The notes: generated by a model from the sequence alone, not told the origin. Shown: positions 10,952 through 23,003, numbered from the stretch's first letter. The stretch: DNA of 64,000 nucleotides from Charina bottae (GCA_023362775.1 JALMGJ010000004.1:83659798-83723797), one strand, 5' to 3'. Program-made: numbers and translations.

Positions 10952-13194
10952 CACTCCGAGTCAGCTGCCAGCTCAACAAGTCAGGTTTTTCAAAGCCTGG
11001 CTAACTTTTCCCTGTTTTGTGGTGGTCTATGGAAATTATAGGACCACTGAAGTTCTCCCTGGAGAGGGGAGAAGCAGAAGATTACTCACGGGATCATTGG
11101 AACTGCCCCCTCCTGCTTTTTTTTCTGTGGTTTTTTGCTACGGAGAGAGCAGGGGCTGGAGACAGTGAAGCGATCGGAGAGAAACAACAAGCTCTTACAG
11201 GGAATTGTAAGTTAGAGCTAAGCTGGCTTTTAGATCACTTTATTTTATTTTTTCATTTAAATTGGACTGTTTTACCATCTAGGGTCTTTCTTTGGACATT
11301 GCACAAAATGTTGGCAATTTTGTACTTTCTTTGCTATAACAATTAAGATGGAAATATAATGGATTTTATGTCTGAAGTATAATAATGCTTACATTTTTTA
11401 TTTTTTACTTTTTATCTTTCTAATTTACCAGAAGACTCAATCCCAGTTGGAAGTATAAGAGTTGATATTAAATAGCTTGTGAATATACTTTGTTGGATTA
11501 ACATTTGAACTGGATTTTTCTTTTTCTTTTTCTTTTCTTTTTATAATGGTAGAAATTTATTTTCTCTTTCCATTTTATGAACTGTTTGAGGTATTACCTT
11601 CTTGCCTATTTTTGATTATTGAAACTTTTCATCTTCCTTTATTTAAAAAAAAAAAAAAAACTTTTTACTTAATGGACTATGCCGGTAATTTTCCATGAAT
11701 AGATCAGCTGACCATTTATTTGTTTTGGCTAGAACGGCCATTGTTGAAGCCTGAAAAAAAGAGGGGGTGGAGAAGAATGGGTTTCTCAACAGTAACCACA
11801 GAAATAACTCAAGCAATTCAAGAATTTAAGGTGGAGATTTGTGAAGCCCTCTCGGAAATTAAAAAATCACTGGAAATTTTAATTTTATTTTCGCAAGATC
11901 AGGAACAAAAAGAACAAAAAATAGAAATGGAAGCAGAAAAAAAAACTTTGAGATAGAAGAAGGGCAAGAAGGGGGAATTTCAAACACATTGATTCAAAAA
12001 ATCATTCTTACACCCGATATGAGACAGACAACAAAACAATATAACTTTGGTACAAACATATTGGGACAGTTGTGGTTAGGACAAAGGATGAATATGCAAT
12101 TTGATAGATATTGTGAAACATGGGTTCTGACACACTATAAGAGATACAGAACAAAAAAGGTTACACATTATGACTTTGGTATAACTTGAATAAGAGATTT
12201 AACATTAGGTGGGATAATAAAGGTATTGAAACCATGGATTCTAACTGTATATTGAGTTTGTAAAAGTATTAATTATTAGTAATATAACTGTTGGGAATAT
12301 TAAATGTTAAAATTAATATGTGAAACTGTATGGATGTATAAATATATGATATTTTAATCATAGATAAAGGGTTATAAAATTAGTGATACAAATATAAATT
12401 GTTGTTATAGAGTACTTGGAAAATAGAAAAAAAAATTAGGGAGATATATGAAGGATGGGATGTTAAGTTTGAATTAGAATTAATATTATTATAGGATGAC
12501 TTATTTTTATAATTACTAGTATGAATACTATTGAGAACTGTTGTTAGGTTATGTATTAGGGGAATAAATAGATATAAAAATTTGTTAAATAGGTAAATAT
12601 GTAGGAGGATGTAGATTATGGTATAATTATAATCTAAATATAGATTAAGTTTAAATTAAGGTTGTTTTTATGGATATGTATGAATAGAATATATTTTATT
12701 TTACTAGAATTAGAATAAAATACAAATTACCGTAGAGATAAAATAAGGCCTTTACTTGCTATATATATGTTTTAAGACTAATTGGATTTTATTAAGGATA
12801 TGAACATGGATGTAAAAATGGAATTTGATGCAGTAAAGAATATTTAAATTGATGTTACCTCAAGGAGTGGAAATTACAGATGGACTAATGGAGAATTGAT
12901 AGAAAGATGAAATCTACATGAAGATTAGAAGATTGGACTATATAAATTGAAATGTATATGACAAAGAAAAGTTCCTGTGTATTGTATGAAAGACCAACAT
13001 TTAAAGCAAATATTGTACTTAAAGACCAAAGACAGATAGGAGGCCATCTTTTTTCTATACTTCTTTTGTATATTATTTTTCTTAACTTCACTCTTCTTTT
13101 ACTTTTTTCTTACTTTGTATTTCTTTCTTTATTTCTTGTTCTACATTTTAATATGTATTTTAAAATTTAATAAAAATTTATTTAAAAAAAGAAG
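10952..13194 (+). mobile_element. L1-like element of 2.24 kb with no ORF2, inserted in CR1
   Basis: It is flanked by a perfect 15-bp TSD and ends in an A-rich tail (AATAAAAATTTATTTAAAAA). The left about 750 bp looks like an L1 5' UTR: GC-balanced, with GGGAGAAGCAG and an ATG-poor leader. A short ORF1-like coiled-coil segment follows (11776-11956), then about 1 kb of AT-rich sequence, then a pyrimidine-rich run (13050-13145) before the tail. No endonuclease or RT motif is present. It is either an internally deleted L1 or a non-autonomous ORF1-only derivative. Confidence 0.75.
11776..11956 (+). pseudogene. ORF1-like coiled-coil fragment of the L1-like insert
   Basis: From the ATG at 11777-11779 the frame reads a helical, heptad-like segment (TEITQAIQEFKVEICEALS, KKSLEILIL) and a lysine/glutamate-rich end (EQKEQKIEMEAEKK) before a stop at 11954. 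Upstream codons extend the frame to 11720. It resembles residues 25-75 of the intact L1 ORF1 protein at 40674-41477 in composition (both include TEITQ/TETITQ-type wording). The RNA-recognition and C-terminal domains do not follow in any frame. A second 66-codon open stretch at 11989-12189 is not recognisable. Confidence 0.5.
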
Positions 13195-13209
13195 ATCTTT
13201 TTGAACTTT
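13195..13209. repeat. Target-site duplication, right copy
   Basis: ATCTTTTTGAACTTT, identical to 10937-10951. Confidence 0.9.
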
Positions 13210-13615
13210 GAGCCTGTCTTCTGCAGTGTTAACAATTACACCTAGCTTTGTGTCATCTGCAAATTTGCTAAGCATACCTTCCATCCTCTGTCTAAGTCAT
13301 TTATAAAATATTTGAACAGCACTAGGCCCAGAACAGAACTTTCCATGTAGATATAAATCAATTAAGGGTATAAACTGAGTATAGTTTTTCAGTGAATTAC
13401 AAATCTATCTGGTAGTGGACCATCCATCCCACACTGTTGCATTTTATCAAAAATGCAGCTGTGGTCAACATTTTCAAATGCCTTACTGAAGTCTAGGTAT
13501 ACTACACCCAAAGCATTCCCTTGGTCTACTAATCTAGTCACTTTGTAAAAAAAAATCAGTAAGATTAGTGTGGCATCACCCATTTCTTACAAACCCATGC
13601 TGGCTTCTACTAATT
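13210..13615 (-). pseudogene. CR1 reverse-transcriptase fragment, continuation after the insertion
   Basis: The antisense frame 13389-13583 reads VTRLVDQGNALGVVYLDFSKAF across motif A of the CR1 reverse transcriptase. The catalytic Asp of motif A is present as YLDFSKAF. Neighbouring sequence toward 13210 continues the CR1 coding text that broke off at 10951. A stop and small indels inactivate it. The 5' half of CR1 is missing (truncated near 13615), as is normal for this family. Confidence 0.85.
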
Positions 13616-13639
13616 CCCTGAGGAAACAGTGAAACAGTG

Positions 13640-14575
13640 GACCTCTCTCTCTCCCTCTTTTAAACCAGTTAAAAATAAAATTGACAAGAGTTCTACTACT
13701 CTTCCCTTCTAGCCCAAAATGACAAGAAAAATGGTAAAATTGGTGGGAATTTTTTTGGCTGGTGTTTTGTTTACTACCCAACAAGAGATAAAGAAGCATG
13801 GGAATGAATCATTCAGAGGCCATGGTAAGCATGGTCTAGACAAACATCAGGCCATTACTGTGACAAAAGTGGTTTATACAAAGGAAAGCTGAAGCTGAAG
13901 ACTGCAGTGCAGAAAAGCTGTAGGTCATGTGATTTCCAAGATACACAGACTGTACTTGCAGGTGATAACTTGGAAATAGGAAAAAGCTAAGAGAAAACAT
14001 TCCGCCCCCCATACAATAGTCTCCATTAAGGGCAGAGGGAGGAATTAAACTAAGAAGCTGTCAGGAAGAGACCTGTTGTTGGACTCAGAAAAGGAAAAGG
14101 AGGAAAAATGACGAGCAAGCAAAAATGGGATTAGGCAGCTGTAGCATGCTGAAAATATGCAGGTTCCTCAGTGATTCAGCAGCAACAAAAATGAGTCAGC
14201 AAAGAGATCATTATGCAGGGAGAAAGGCAATGTGGTGTGTCATTAGTCTACCTTGCACAGATGTCCAGAGAAAGAGAAAAAACCCAAGAAGATGTTCTGC
14301 CAGCAGTAAGAATGTGCTAGCTAAGTTTTAATTAAAGCCCTTGATTAACTCCTTGGGGAATTTAGTAATAACTACACACTTAGCAATAGCTTAACATAGG
14401 AATACTGACATAGTAGGAGAACTATTATTACTGCAGGAAGAGAGATAGGTAATCTCCAAATGGTAAAGCAATTAGGCCATAAATCAACTTGCTACACCCC
14501 ACTGTCTTCTGAAATCAGATGTGGGAGGGAGGGAACAGCTGTTTGTATGCTTTAGTTGAATGTCACATGCATAGT
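13640..14575. other. Unique DNA, nothing recognised
   Basis: Only short open frames of random character; no repeat or RNA signal that I can support. Confidence 0.45.
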
Positions 14576-14810
14576 CTTGTATGGCTGAAATTGATATACT
14601 ACTAAAATCTTGTGTCTGTCTGTTTGTAACCTTCAATTGGGCAAAACAGTGGGCTTACAGAATGCATCCAAAATCTGGGACCCATTACTACTGTGGGATT
14701 GAAATTCAGCAAAGTTGTTGCTGCTTCAGTGCCACCCTGCTGCTGCTACTTCAGCACCACCGTGCTGCCACAGTCAGCTTTGGTCACATGATCGTCATTT
14801 CCAATGCTCT

Positions 14811-15230
14811 CTGACAGCTTCCTACAAATCAGTGGGGAAGCTGGCAGGAGGTTGCAAGTCCAAGACCATCAGGCAGGTAAGTGGCTGCTGCCGGGTAGGA
14901 ATGGAACATGTGGGTGCTTGAGAGGTGCAGCAAGGGTTGGGGATGGTGTGCATGGATGCGTGAGAGTCACAGCACAGGTCAGGGAGGGTGTGCGAGGGTG
15001 TGAGGGTGTGCCCAAGAGGTGCAGTGAGGTTTAGGGAGGGTGAGCAAGGGTAAAACGCAGGTTGGGGAGGGAGTGCAGGGGTGAGGGAGGGAGGGAGGGA
15101 GGGAGGGAGGGAGGGAGGGAGGAAGATTTCTGATGCTCCCTTCCAGTTTCCCACAAGGGAAGTCAATGGGGAAGCCGGCAGGAAGTTGGACGTTGCTCCA
15201 GCTCCCACTGCTTTTTTGCCCACCCGTGGT
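14811..15230. repeat. G-rich low-complexity block with (GGGA)n core
   Basis: Imperfect GTGTGAGGGTGTGC-type units (14930-15080) lead into ten GGGA copies (15084-15123), then a diverged return of the flanking text: GGGGAAGCTGGCAGGAGGTT at 14832 recurs as GGGGAAGCCGGCAGGAAGTT at 15169. The returning text suggests a tandem duplication whose middle expanded. The runs of G could form quadruplexes on the plus strand. Confidence 0.75.
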
Positions 15231-15403
15231 CATTCTGTTTCTCTCTTTAGGTAAAGAAATATCTTTGAGACAATGATCCAATGGGTGATGGGTTGTCTAG
15301 TAGAAACTAGACCTTTTCTATCTGTGAAATGTCATAAATAAAGGAAATAATTGAAATTATTTCCAAAAACCTTTTGCATACTGCATCTTGTCTATTAATC
15401 CTT

Positions 15404-15735
15404 ATAGGTAAAGGTAAAGGTTCCCCCCGCACATTTGTGCAGTCGTGTCTGACTCTAGGGGCCGGTGCTCATCTCCGCTTGTTAGCTGAAGAGCCAGCAT
15501 TGTCTGAAGATGCTTCCACAGTCATGTGGCCGCATGACATGCGCGGAACGCTGTTACCTACCCACCGAAGTGGTACCTATTAATCTACTTGCATTTGCAT
15601 GCTTTCGAATTGCTAGGTTGGCAAGAGCTGGAGCTAGTGTGGGAGCTCACTCTGCATGCAGGGCTAGGGATTCGAATCTCTGAACTTGCGATCTTCTGAT
15701 CGACAAGCCTGGCGTCTTACCCACTGAGCCACCAC
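15404..15735 (-). mobile_element. tRNA-derived squamate SINE (family 2), near full length
   Basis: Read antisense: the tRNA-like head has a B box (GGATTCGAATC here in reverse at about 15668-15678) and an A-box region at the 15720-15735 end. The body has GCATGCAAATGCAAGTAGAT. The tail has GACTCTAGGGGCC and GTAAAGGTAAAGG. The AGTC(G/A)GACACGACTG element in this family's tail resembles the Bov-B 3' end, which suggests Bov-B supplied the machinery (inference). Confidence 0.85.
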
Positions 15736-15739
15736 CTCC

Positions 15740-16745
15740 TCCAAAAAGTAAAGAAAACTAAAGAACAATACTAAAAGAGGGGGGAAATAGACTTTTTTAA
15801 AAAGAGAGAAAAAAGAAAATAGATACATTCATGATAGATTATGCATGTAAGAAAAGTCAGTTTTTAAAAAACAGTTTCAATTGTAACCTCATTGAATAGC
15901 ACTGATCAATCTATCCTCTTCATAAAACAAAATCAGAGGTGGAAAGTGAACACATCATATTAATGTACACTTTTAAATTTGACATGTCAAAATATTTCCA
16001 TTAAAATTAAACCATCTTCCTAGCCACAGTTTATGCATGGTAAATGCAGAGTTTCAGAAATTGATTCATTCCAACTCTTTGATATGTAATTCAACATACA
16101 TTTATATGTTTAAATCTTTTGTTGTTGTTTCAATGGTGACAACACTGACAAACTTATAAATATTTAACCAAACTAGAACAACTGTAGAATAAGCCCAAAA
16201 CATATGTGCTAATGTCTTTTGCATCATGTTATACTAAATTCACAGTCAACATTTACTAAATATCCTCTGGGGTGTTCAAAATGATTGAAAATTCTGTTGA
16301 ACTAAATGAATCTTAAGATAAATAAATATGTAATTAACATTCTTTAAGACCATAGCCTAGATTTCCCAACTGATTATTCCAAATTTCTTGTATATTATCA
16401 GTGTCTGACTTCATACCGCTATTCATGTGTTTATAAAAATAAATCCTGGGTTTTGAATTATCCAAAATTCTAACAGTTATGTATGCTGCTAATGCATTTG
16501 GACCAAAATCAAAATACATACAACACACATACACACAGAATCTGTAAACTAGGATATTCCAGAGTGCCAATTTGTCATGGAACTAGGAAACAAATTATAG
16601 GAAACATCCCAACACCATCCAAACATGTTTTGCTGTTTTTAATATAGGAATCTTCTCCTCCACATTTTTTAAAATTAAAACTAGAGCCAAGGGTATCAAA
16701 GGGGTCAAATAGTAACTTACTAATTGTGGCCATAAAAAGATTTGG
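15740..16745. other. Unique AT-rich DNA, nothing recognised
   Basis: About 1 kb with no supported feature. Confidence 0.45.
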
Positions 16746-16752
16746 AAGAATA

Positions 16753-16972
16753 ACAATTAAATTAAATTAAATTAAATTAAATTAAATTAAATTAAATTAA
16801 ATTAAATTAAATTAAATTAAATTAAATTAAATTAAATTAAATTAAATTAAATTAAATAAAATAATTAAATTAAACTAAACTAAACTAAACTAAACTAAAC
16901 TAAATTAAATTAAATTAAATTAAATTAAATTAAATTAAATTAAATTAAATTAAATTAAATTAAATTAAATTA
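16753..16972. repeat. (ATTAA)n pentanucleotide array with a variant block
   Basis: About 220 bp of ATTAA units. Near the middle an AAATAAAATAATTAAA interruption is followed by six or seven ACTAA units (about 16872-16902) before the array returns to ATTAA. Confidence 0.97.
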
Positions 16973-17094
16973 TTTTTACTTTTAAATCACTTACAAGCTC
17001 AGTCATATAGCTAACAATCTGAAAAGTTAAACCCACCTTCTTCATACAAAAGTTGTAATTTGGATAAAGAACATTTAGGAGTTTGTCTATCCCA

Positions 17095-17995
17095 TGAAAC
17101 TTTCTCAGATGAATACTAATCTATTAATCTATCACTGTGTATCTTGGAGTGACATTCATTTGAATAACTTTTATTCTTCTCCTTATGCTAATATGCATTT
17201 TAGCCATCTATTTATATCAATATTAATCTGAGATAAACAGTTAAATAAATATTTAAATATTTATCTCTACAAATGTTGAAGTCATTTCTGAAATTATTAT
17301 TCAAAGCATTTAACAATTTAGGCAATATAAGAAAACTTTAGATTCTATGGAAAGGATAATTAATGAATAGCCAAATAAGTTACCAAAATGTTGCTTTATA
17401 GCTAAAAAATTTGGTAGTGAACACTGATAAATATCAATGACATAAAATAGCATCAACATATAACAATTCCTGTTCAGTTCCAGCTACCCTAATAGCCATA
17501 ATATCTTTTGATTGTCTGATAAAGTAGGCCAAAGGTTTAAAAGTAAAATTAAATATGAGAGGGAATAGATATCCTTGATGAGTTCCATAAAGCCAATTGT
17601 AATAATCTTAACTGATGGATTAGAGTACCACATTTTATCCAATCAGTAAAACTGAGAAAACACATTTAATCAAAGCTTGCTCTCAAAATTTAAACCACAC
17701 TATATTGAAAGAATTATCAATACTATTATCCATATCCAGAGAATAAATTATCCAATTTATCTGATTGGACCCTTTGATGTCGAATAACAGCACAACAAAA
17801 CAAGAAGAAAAGTATGTGGAAAATATGACTTTGTGGCTCCATCTCTTCCCATCAGTAAAGAAACTAGTATATTTTCTTCTTGACATATGGAAATAATATG
17901 CAAAATATTTTTGTACATTTCAACAAACCAGCTGGTGCCAGTTCCCTTGTAGATTCCCCTAAACTTCTTTTCAATGATAGTGTTGTTCACATCCA
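17095..17995 (-). pseudogene. Strongly decayed L1-like reverse-transcriptase fragment
   Basis: Reading the minus strand across several frames gives pieces that resemble the L1 RT in order: LLFDIKGSNQINW (motif A region, near 17760), THQGYLFPL (compare RQGCPLSPL of motif B, near 17560), then KPLAYFI, and LYVDAIL (compare FADD/YVDD of motif C, near 17440). The order and spacing fit an RT domain, but stops and shifts are numerous. One 83-codon frame (17757-18008) survives. It is clearly older than the L1 at 39.9-47.7 kb. Chance resemblance cannot be excluded without alignment. Confidence 0.5.
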
Positions 17996-18009
17996 TTGAC
18001 AGTAACAAT

Positions 18010-19735
18010 AATAATAATCCTGCATAATAGGCTCAGAGCAAGAGCCAGAGCCTTTCTTCTCCAGCTTAGACTTGGTATTGTGCAATACAAGAATAATTCA
18101 GTTGTAGCTTGTTTGAGCAGCTCTAAGATAAGCACAAGTGGTATGTATCACCTGCTACAAGTTCCTCTATTCATTTTTGCTGCTCCCTAGTGGCCTTCTA
18201 CTTTTTCTTGGCAGAGAAGTATTAGCAGAAAAGAAAGAGGTAGCATATAAATGAAAGATGAGTTTACAAGGCTTTTGATTGAATCTGGCAACCAACCATA
18301 GCTCACAAAATTTGGTGTAGTGAGTATAAATGCTGGCCAAGTCTAAATATGTTACAATGACTTATTTCTGGATTAACCCTTTCTAAGCACTATAGTACTC
18401 ATTTTTATTTTTCTTATTTCAAATTTTATTTTCATTTTTTAATGTAATTATCCCTGAAAGTGAGAGCATTCACTTACTATATGCTATATATGTATGAAAT
18501 ACTCCCCTTGTTCTAATGAACGAATTTTATTACATGTCTACATGCTGAATGATTGGGAGAACTTGTACCATTTATCCCACACAGTTCCATCCAAGTTCTG
18601 TCACATCTTTTTTTTTCTATCAAACAAGGGGGAGGAGGAGGAGGAGATATAACTCTGTCAAAATTACTACTTTTTGTTATCACTGAGGATGCTTCAACTG
18701 TAGTTCATTATGGAAAAACACAAAAGAAATATTGATACAAATACATTGGGAGAAATTAGTACAACAAGATAATGGGTCAAATTTGATAAACTATGAGCAA
18801 TTCTACATGAGGACACTTTATCAATTTGAAAGCAGTTCTAGGCCTCAGGGTTCTTAAGATGTCAGCAGTGCAGGAGAGTGGGGCTGATTTATTTGCAATT
18901 CAGTTATGGAGTAGTGAAACAACATATCATCAGTTTAATTTGTTTGTTTGCTCTGTTGAAGAACTCCTGCATCATCCCTCCTCCAGGATCCTGAACTTCA
19001 GGACAATAAGGTAAAAGCTAGCTTGATGGCTTTACAGCTGCCTCTCAATAGCCCAGACAAAATGGTCAGGAATAAAGTTGGTAACTATTTTGTCAGTTTA
19101 ACATTTTCCTTCAGCATCAGATAAGCCAGGTTTTTCTTCTCTTCTCTATGGAGTACAAGAGGAGATTTACAATTTGGAGCAGGGCACAGATTTTTGTTTC
19201 TTGTACCATTTCAAGTCAACAGAAGTAAATATTACAAATCCCAACCCTGGGAGATGAAGCATCAGAAGAGATTGCTGGAGTGTTTTTGAAGGAAAACTTG
19301 GAGCAAATCTGACTGAAATTGAGTAACAGCCCATATTAGGGATTACCTCATAGTGATAAGGGTGGCAAAACTCAATATTTCTCTATCTTCATTGTGTCTG
19401 TCAATAGCCATCTAGCAGCCCAATTCTCTGTGCTGTCAATTTGGCCACCTGTTTGTTAGGCCCAGGTCCCTCCTGAGTTCGGAACACAGCCAGGGAAATG
19501 ACCTTGCTTTCATGTTGGCCTCTTTGTGGGAAGGAGTGGTGACACCGGTCTTGGAAGAAGCAGTTGTACACCCCATTTGTCCAATTCTATTGTTATAAAA
19601 CAAGCATAGAATACATAACTTGGAATATTTCTTTAATAGATTATTTACTATTGCCATGTTAATGTAATGCAAAAAATTAGCCATCTCACCCACTTTTTTT
19701 TTTTTTTTTGGCTTTTTTAAATATATATTCTTGGC
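18010..19735. other. Largely unique DNA
   Basis: There is a short GGA run near 18630 and a T18 tract at 19691-19708. Small open frames (60-100 codons) have no recognisable motif. No gene or repeat family is supported. Confidence 0.4.
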
Positions 19736-19744
19736 CAATTCTAT

Positions 19745-20175
19745 TTGCTGACTGATTAACTGTAGTGCTTCTGTGTCATCACGTATCCCTGGTTTTGTAC
19801 TTCAGAATTACATTCTTCTAAAGTTACCACTATTTCATTCATAGTTAGTTGCCCAAAATTCAATTTATCTGTAATTTCAGCTTGTTCAGCTAGCACACAG
19901 CAATTGTTTGCTATGTGCTCAATAGCTTCCAACTCAATATCAGAAAAAGTCTTGTTTTTCAGAATAATGTGAGTCTGATCCATTATCTTCTTTTCAGTAA
20001 TAGTTGATTCTGGGAATTTCTGCTTCCAAATTTGGAATATCTACCTTTGAAATTCTCTTTCTGATTGTCCCATAACTGTTTTCCTGTTTTTATCCTCTCC
20101 CCATGCTTTTGTTGTTGTTGTTGGCCTTCCAGTTGCTTTGCAGTTCCTTGCCCTAGTGTCCTAGCAGAGGGAAAC
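19745..20175 (-). pseudogene. R4/Dong-like LINE fragment, N-terminal region
   Basis: On the minus strand one frame reads IWKQKFPESTITEKKIMDQT and continues HIILKNKTFSDIELEAIEHI, ending at a stop near 19756. This combination (a Trp-containing segment, ESTITEKKI, then an Ile/Glu-rich helix) resembles the N-terminal region of R4/Dong-clade LINEs, which use a restriction-like endonuclease at their C-terminus. A stop lies just upstream in the same frame (about 20039-20041), and the wording continues further upstream as GQSEREFQR. The RT and endonuclease domains are absent. The poly-T tract at 19691-19708 is close by. Clade name from motif memory only. Confidence 0.5.
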
Positions 20176-20292
20176 CAAGCCCTGTAGCCTACCTGCATCT
20201 GATGTCCAGGCCAAAAAATTAGATGTGGTCCTTGTTGACTCAGTTGATGATGATCCAGTATGGAAATTGGTTTTCTAATTTTCACCATGTAA

Positions 20293-20340
20293 ATGGATGA
20301 TGATGATGATGATGATAATGATAATGATGACGACAATGAT
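20293..20340. repeat. (GAT)n microsatellite
   Basis: Imperfect GAT/AAT/GAC triplets. The poly-aspartate and poly-serine open frames across it are artefacts of this array. Confidence 0.9.
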
Positions 20341-20499
20341 GGTTGCCTTGACAGCATCAAATGGAACTGCCTTAAAATGGAAATTCTTGTCTATGTGGAC
20401 AATATAAAAAAAATTGTACAACTGCAAGTCCCTGCCAGATGTAATTTGATCAGCAGGAGCTCATCTCATGCCTCCTACACTTTCATCTAATAATAGTGT

Positions 20500-22095
20500 G
20501 AGGCCATTCACATTAGCAATGTATAGTGTTGCACACCCAGTAATGTGAATAGGCTTTATATCACCAAAGTTATTACTAGATGATGATATAAATTACTAGC
20601 ATTTATAGTGTCCAAATATTTCAAGTTGCTTTGTGATTATTTTGTGGCTTTTTGTTTGTTTGTGATTGGTGTATTTTTGATAAGAATATTTGTTACATTG
20701 TATTGATTTGTTGTATGGAGATTTGTGATTATTTAATACTTTGATTTAGCTGCATGTAGAAATAAAATGGAAAAGTAGTTGAAAGTTTGTTTCTTATTTT
20801 GCAATTGTTTCTAATTAGATTCTTCTTTAACTTTGGAAGAAAACATACCTTTGTGTTGGCAAAGGTCTATTTTTATTATGTACTCACCACCCCATGAAAA
20901 ATAACTTAATTTGTTTCTTTTTATTATTATTGCACAAAGTCATTGGGCTGGGAAGAAATGCAAAGTTGTTCATGGAAGCAAGCAAAAACCTAGGAGTTTT
21001 GAAACTATTTTATATTTACATCTTGATTTTATTATTCAGACAAATACAGTGTATATTTCCCAAGGAATCTAAGGAGGCTTGAGATTAAACAAAAGGTTAA
21101 ATAGAAAACTACCATGATTTGAGGGGAGAGGGAAATACAACAATGCACAGAGAGGAAGTTAATCTGCATAAATTTAGGTAGGATTTTTGTTTGTTTATTT
21201 TAAGATACAAACAGCAATAGACTGTTTAAGCACATGATATTCTATATTTTGAAAATTGTAAATAATATTAATACAAATGGGAAAAAACATTTGTATTTTA
21301 CTTTATTTTAGACAGTCATACTTTTGGAAACATTTTATTTATCAGTAGGATTTGTCATATTTTGACAATTAAAGGAGCATTATTATAACTTAATTATCAT
21401 AATGAAACTGGACCTGAGTCCCCCTTACCCCTACCCCAACCCCCCAGCATGTGTTAAGCTAATGCAGGGGGAAAATAATTAAATTTCAGGAAGTTTTGCA
21501 AAGGATTCTTTCTATTCTTCAAGCAAGCCATGGACTTGCTACTTGAAAGCTCCGTTTCTTACTCCTCAAAAAGTAAGTGTTATTAGAAAAATGGAACAAA
21601 GGTATGTGAACTATTTCATGATTCTTGTTTATATTGCAGGCATTGTTTAAACATTATTTTTGCAAAATAATGTAAAATATATAAATAAATATTTTCAAAA
21701 CATATCAAAGTGGACACCATCATCTGGTAAGATGTATCAGTACCAGATGCCCACCGGAGCTGCAAAGAGGAGGGAGATATTGAGAGAAGGAGAGGAAGTT
21801 GTTGACAAGTCATTCATATATTACTGTATGTTTTGTCTACAGTAGCCATTCATGCCTTTGTCATCTGCTACATGGGATATGCTTCCTCATATTCACAAAA
21901 TTTACATGTACATTCCTGTTAAAGTCCCATACCCAAAGTTAGGCATAAACATAAAGCAAAAAAATAAAACTGGTATGAAATTTTTGTCACTATAATGATC
22001 ATTTTAGTCGATATGAATCATTATCAGAAATTAGACTTGGCTTTACTATTAGATCATTCTTATGAAGTGACCTAAAGGAGGGTTTATCTAGGAAT
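20500..22095. other. Unique AT-rich DNA, nothing recognised
   Basis: No supported gene, repeat or RNA. Confidence 0.45.
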
Positions 22096-22099
22096 TAGA

Positions 22100-22618
22100 T
22101 TAGATTTGGCTAGGCTGCAGAAGTGATTAAATCCAGGTTACAAGGTAGGAACGTCCTGGGTTCCTTAGAAGAGTGCTTTAAAAGTAGGTATTTTGGTGTG
22201 GAAGAGAAGGCTGCTGAGGAACAATTGCAGGCACCTGTGCTGCCTCCCTCCTCTCCTGTTTGAGACTTCTCCCCAGTGTCAGCTCGGCAGGGGTGCTTAT
22301 AAAAGCTGCAACCTTGAAACAGGGAGGGAGTGTTTGTGTGTTTTGGAAGCTCTGTAGTAGCAACAGAGAAAGCAGCCAAATAAAAGGAGTTTTTTCTTCA
22401 CAAAGACTGGAGGGTCTAGAGGAAAAAAAGCACAGGCACAGCAAAGCCAACCACAACACGTTGGGAAGGTGCAAGTGCTTTACAAGCTGCCCTTTAATAC
22501 AGAAGGAAAACAATAAAAGAAAACCCAGAGAAAGAGGATTTAAAATCAGACCAGGGTCTGTAAGGGTAAAACATTGCTGTATACTAATAATAGTAATATT
22601 ATACTAGTATTTTTTAAA
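22100..22618. other. Unique, GC-balanced segment with TATA-like motif
   Basis: CTTATAAAAGC at about 22296-22306 is a good TATA-box match in a locally GC-richer stretch. An ATAAAAGG element follows at about 22381. Open frames on both strands (89-115 codons) carry no recognisable domain and overlap one another. I cannot say whether this is a real promoter. Confidence 0.25.
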
Positions 22619-22845
22619 AATCCATTCAATTGTGTCTGCTTCTTGGAGACTGCCTGGACAAGTCCCTGCAATTTCTTGACAAAGTTTTTTTTTTTCCCAG
22701 AAGTGTTTTGCCATTGCCTCCTTCCTAGGGCTGAGAGAGAGTGACTGGCCTAAGGTCACCCAGCTGGCGTGCCTAAGGCAGGACTAGAATTCATGGTCTC
22801 CTGGTTTCTAGCCCAGTGCCTTAACCACTACACCAAACTGGCTCT
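22619..22845 (-). mobile_element. Sauria-type SINE, near full length
   Basis: Antisense. The tail AATCCATTCAATTGTGTCTG is the Bov-B-like 3' end, and the middle holds GACTGGCCTAAGGTCACCCA. The tRNA-like head ends ACCACTACACCAAACTGGCT. A T13 run lies inside at about 22685-22697. Confidence 0.88.
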
Positions 22846-22854
22846 AAATACTTG

Positions 22855-22995
22855 TAACAGTAGAAGAAAAGTAATAGTATAGTATAGAACTAATAGTATA
22901 GAGTGTAGTATAGTAATAGTAGTATAACATCGTATAGTATCATTAGTAATAGAGATAGAGTATAGGATAAGGTAATAGCTATAGAAAATACTGAC
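22855..22995. repeat. Imperfect TAGTA/ATAGTAT-rich low-complexity tract
   Basis: Irregular repetition of ATAGTA, AGTATA and AATAGT units over about 140 bp. Confidence 0.7.
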
Positions 22996-23003
22996 ATATA
23001 TAT

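Noticed and set aside
14715..15281. Proline-rich frames such as PSLPPSLPP
   Set aside because: Translation of the GGGA array.
20293..20490. Poly-aspartate open frame
   Set aside because: Product of the GAT microsatellite.
22110..22607. Overlapping 89-115-codon frames on both strands
   Set aside because: They overlap one another in different frames and strands, have no motif, and cannot all be real; none stands out.
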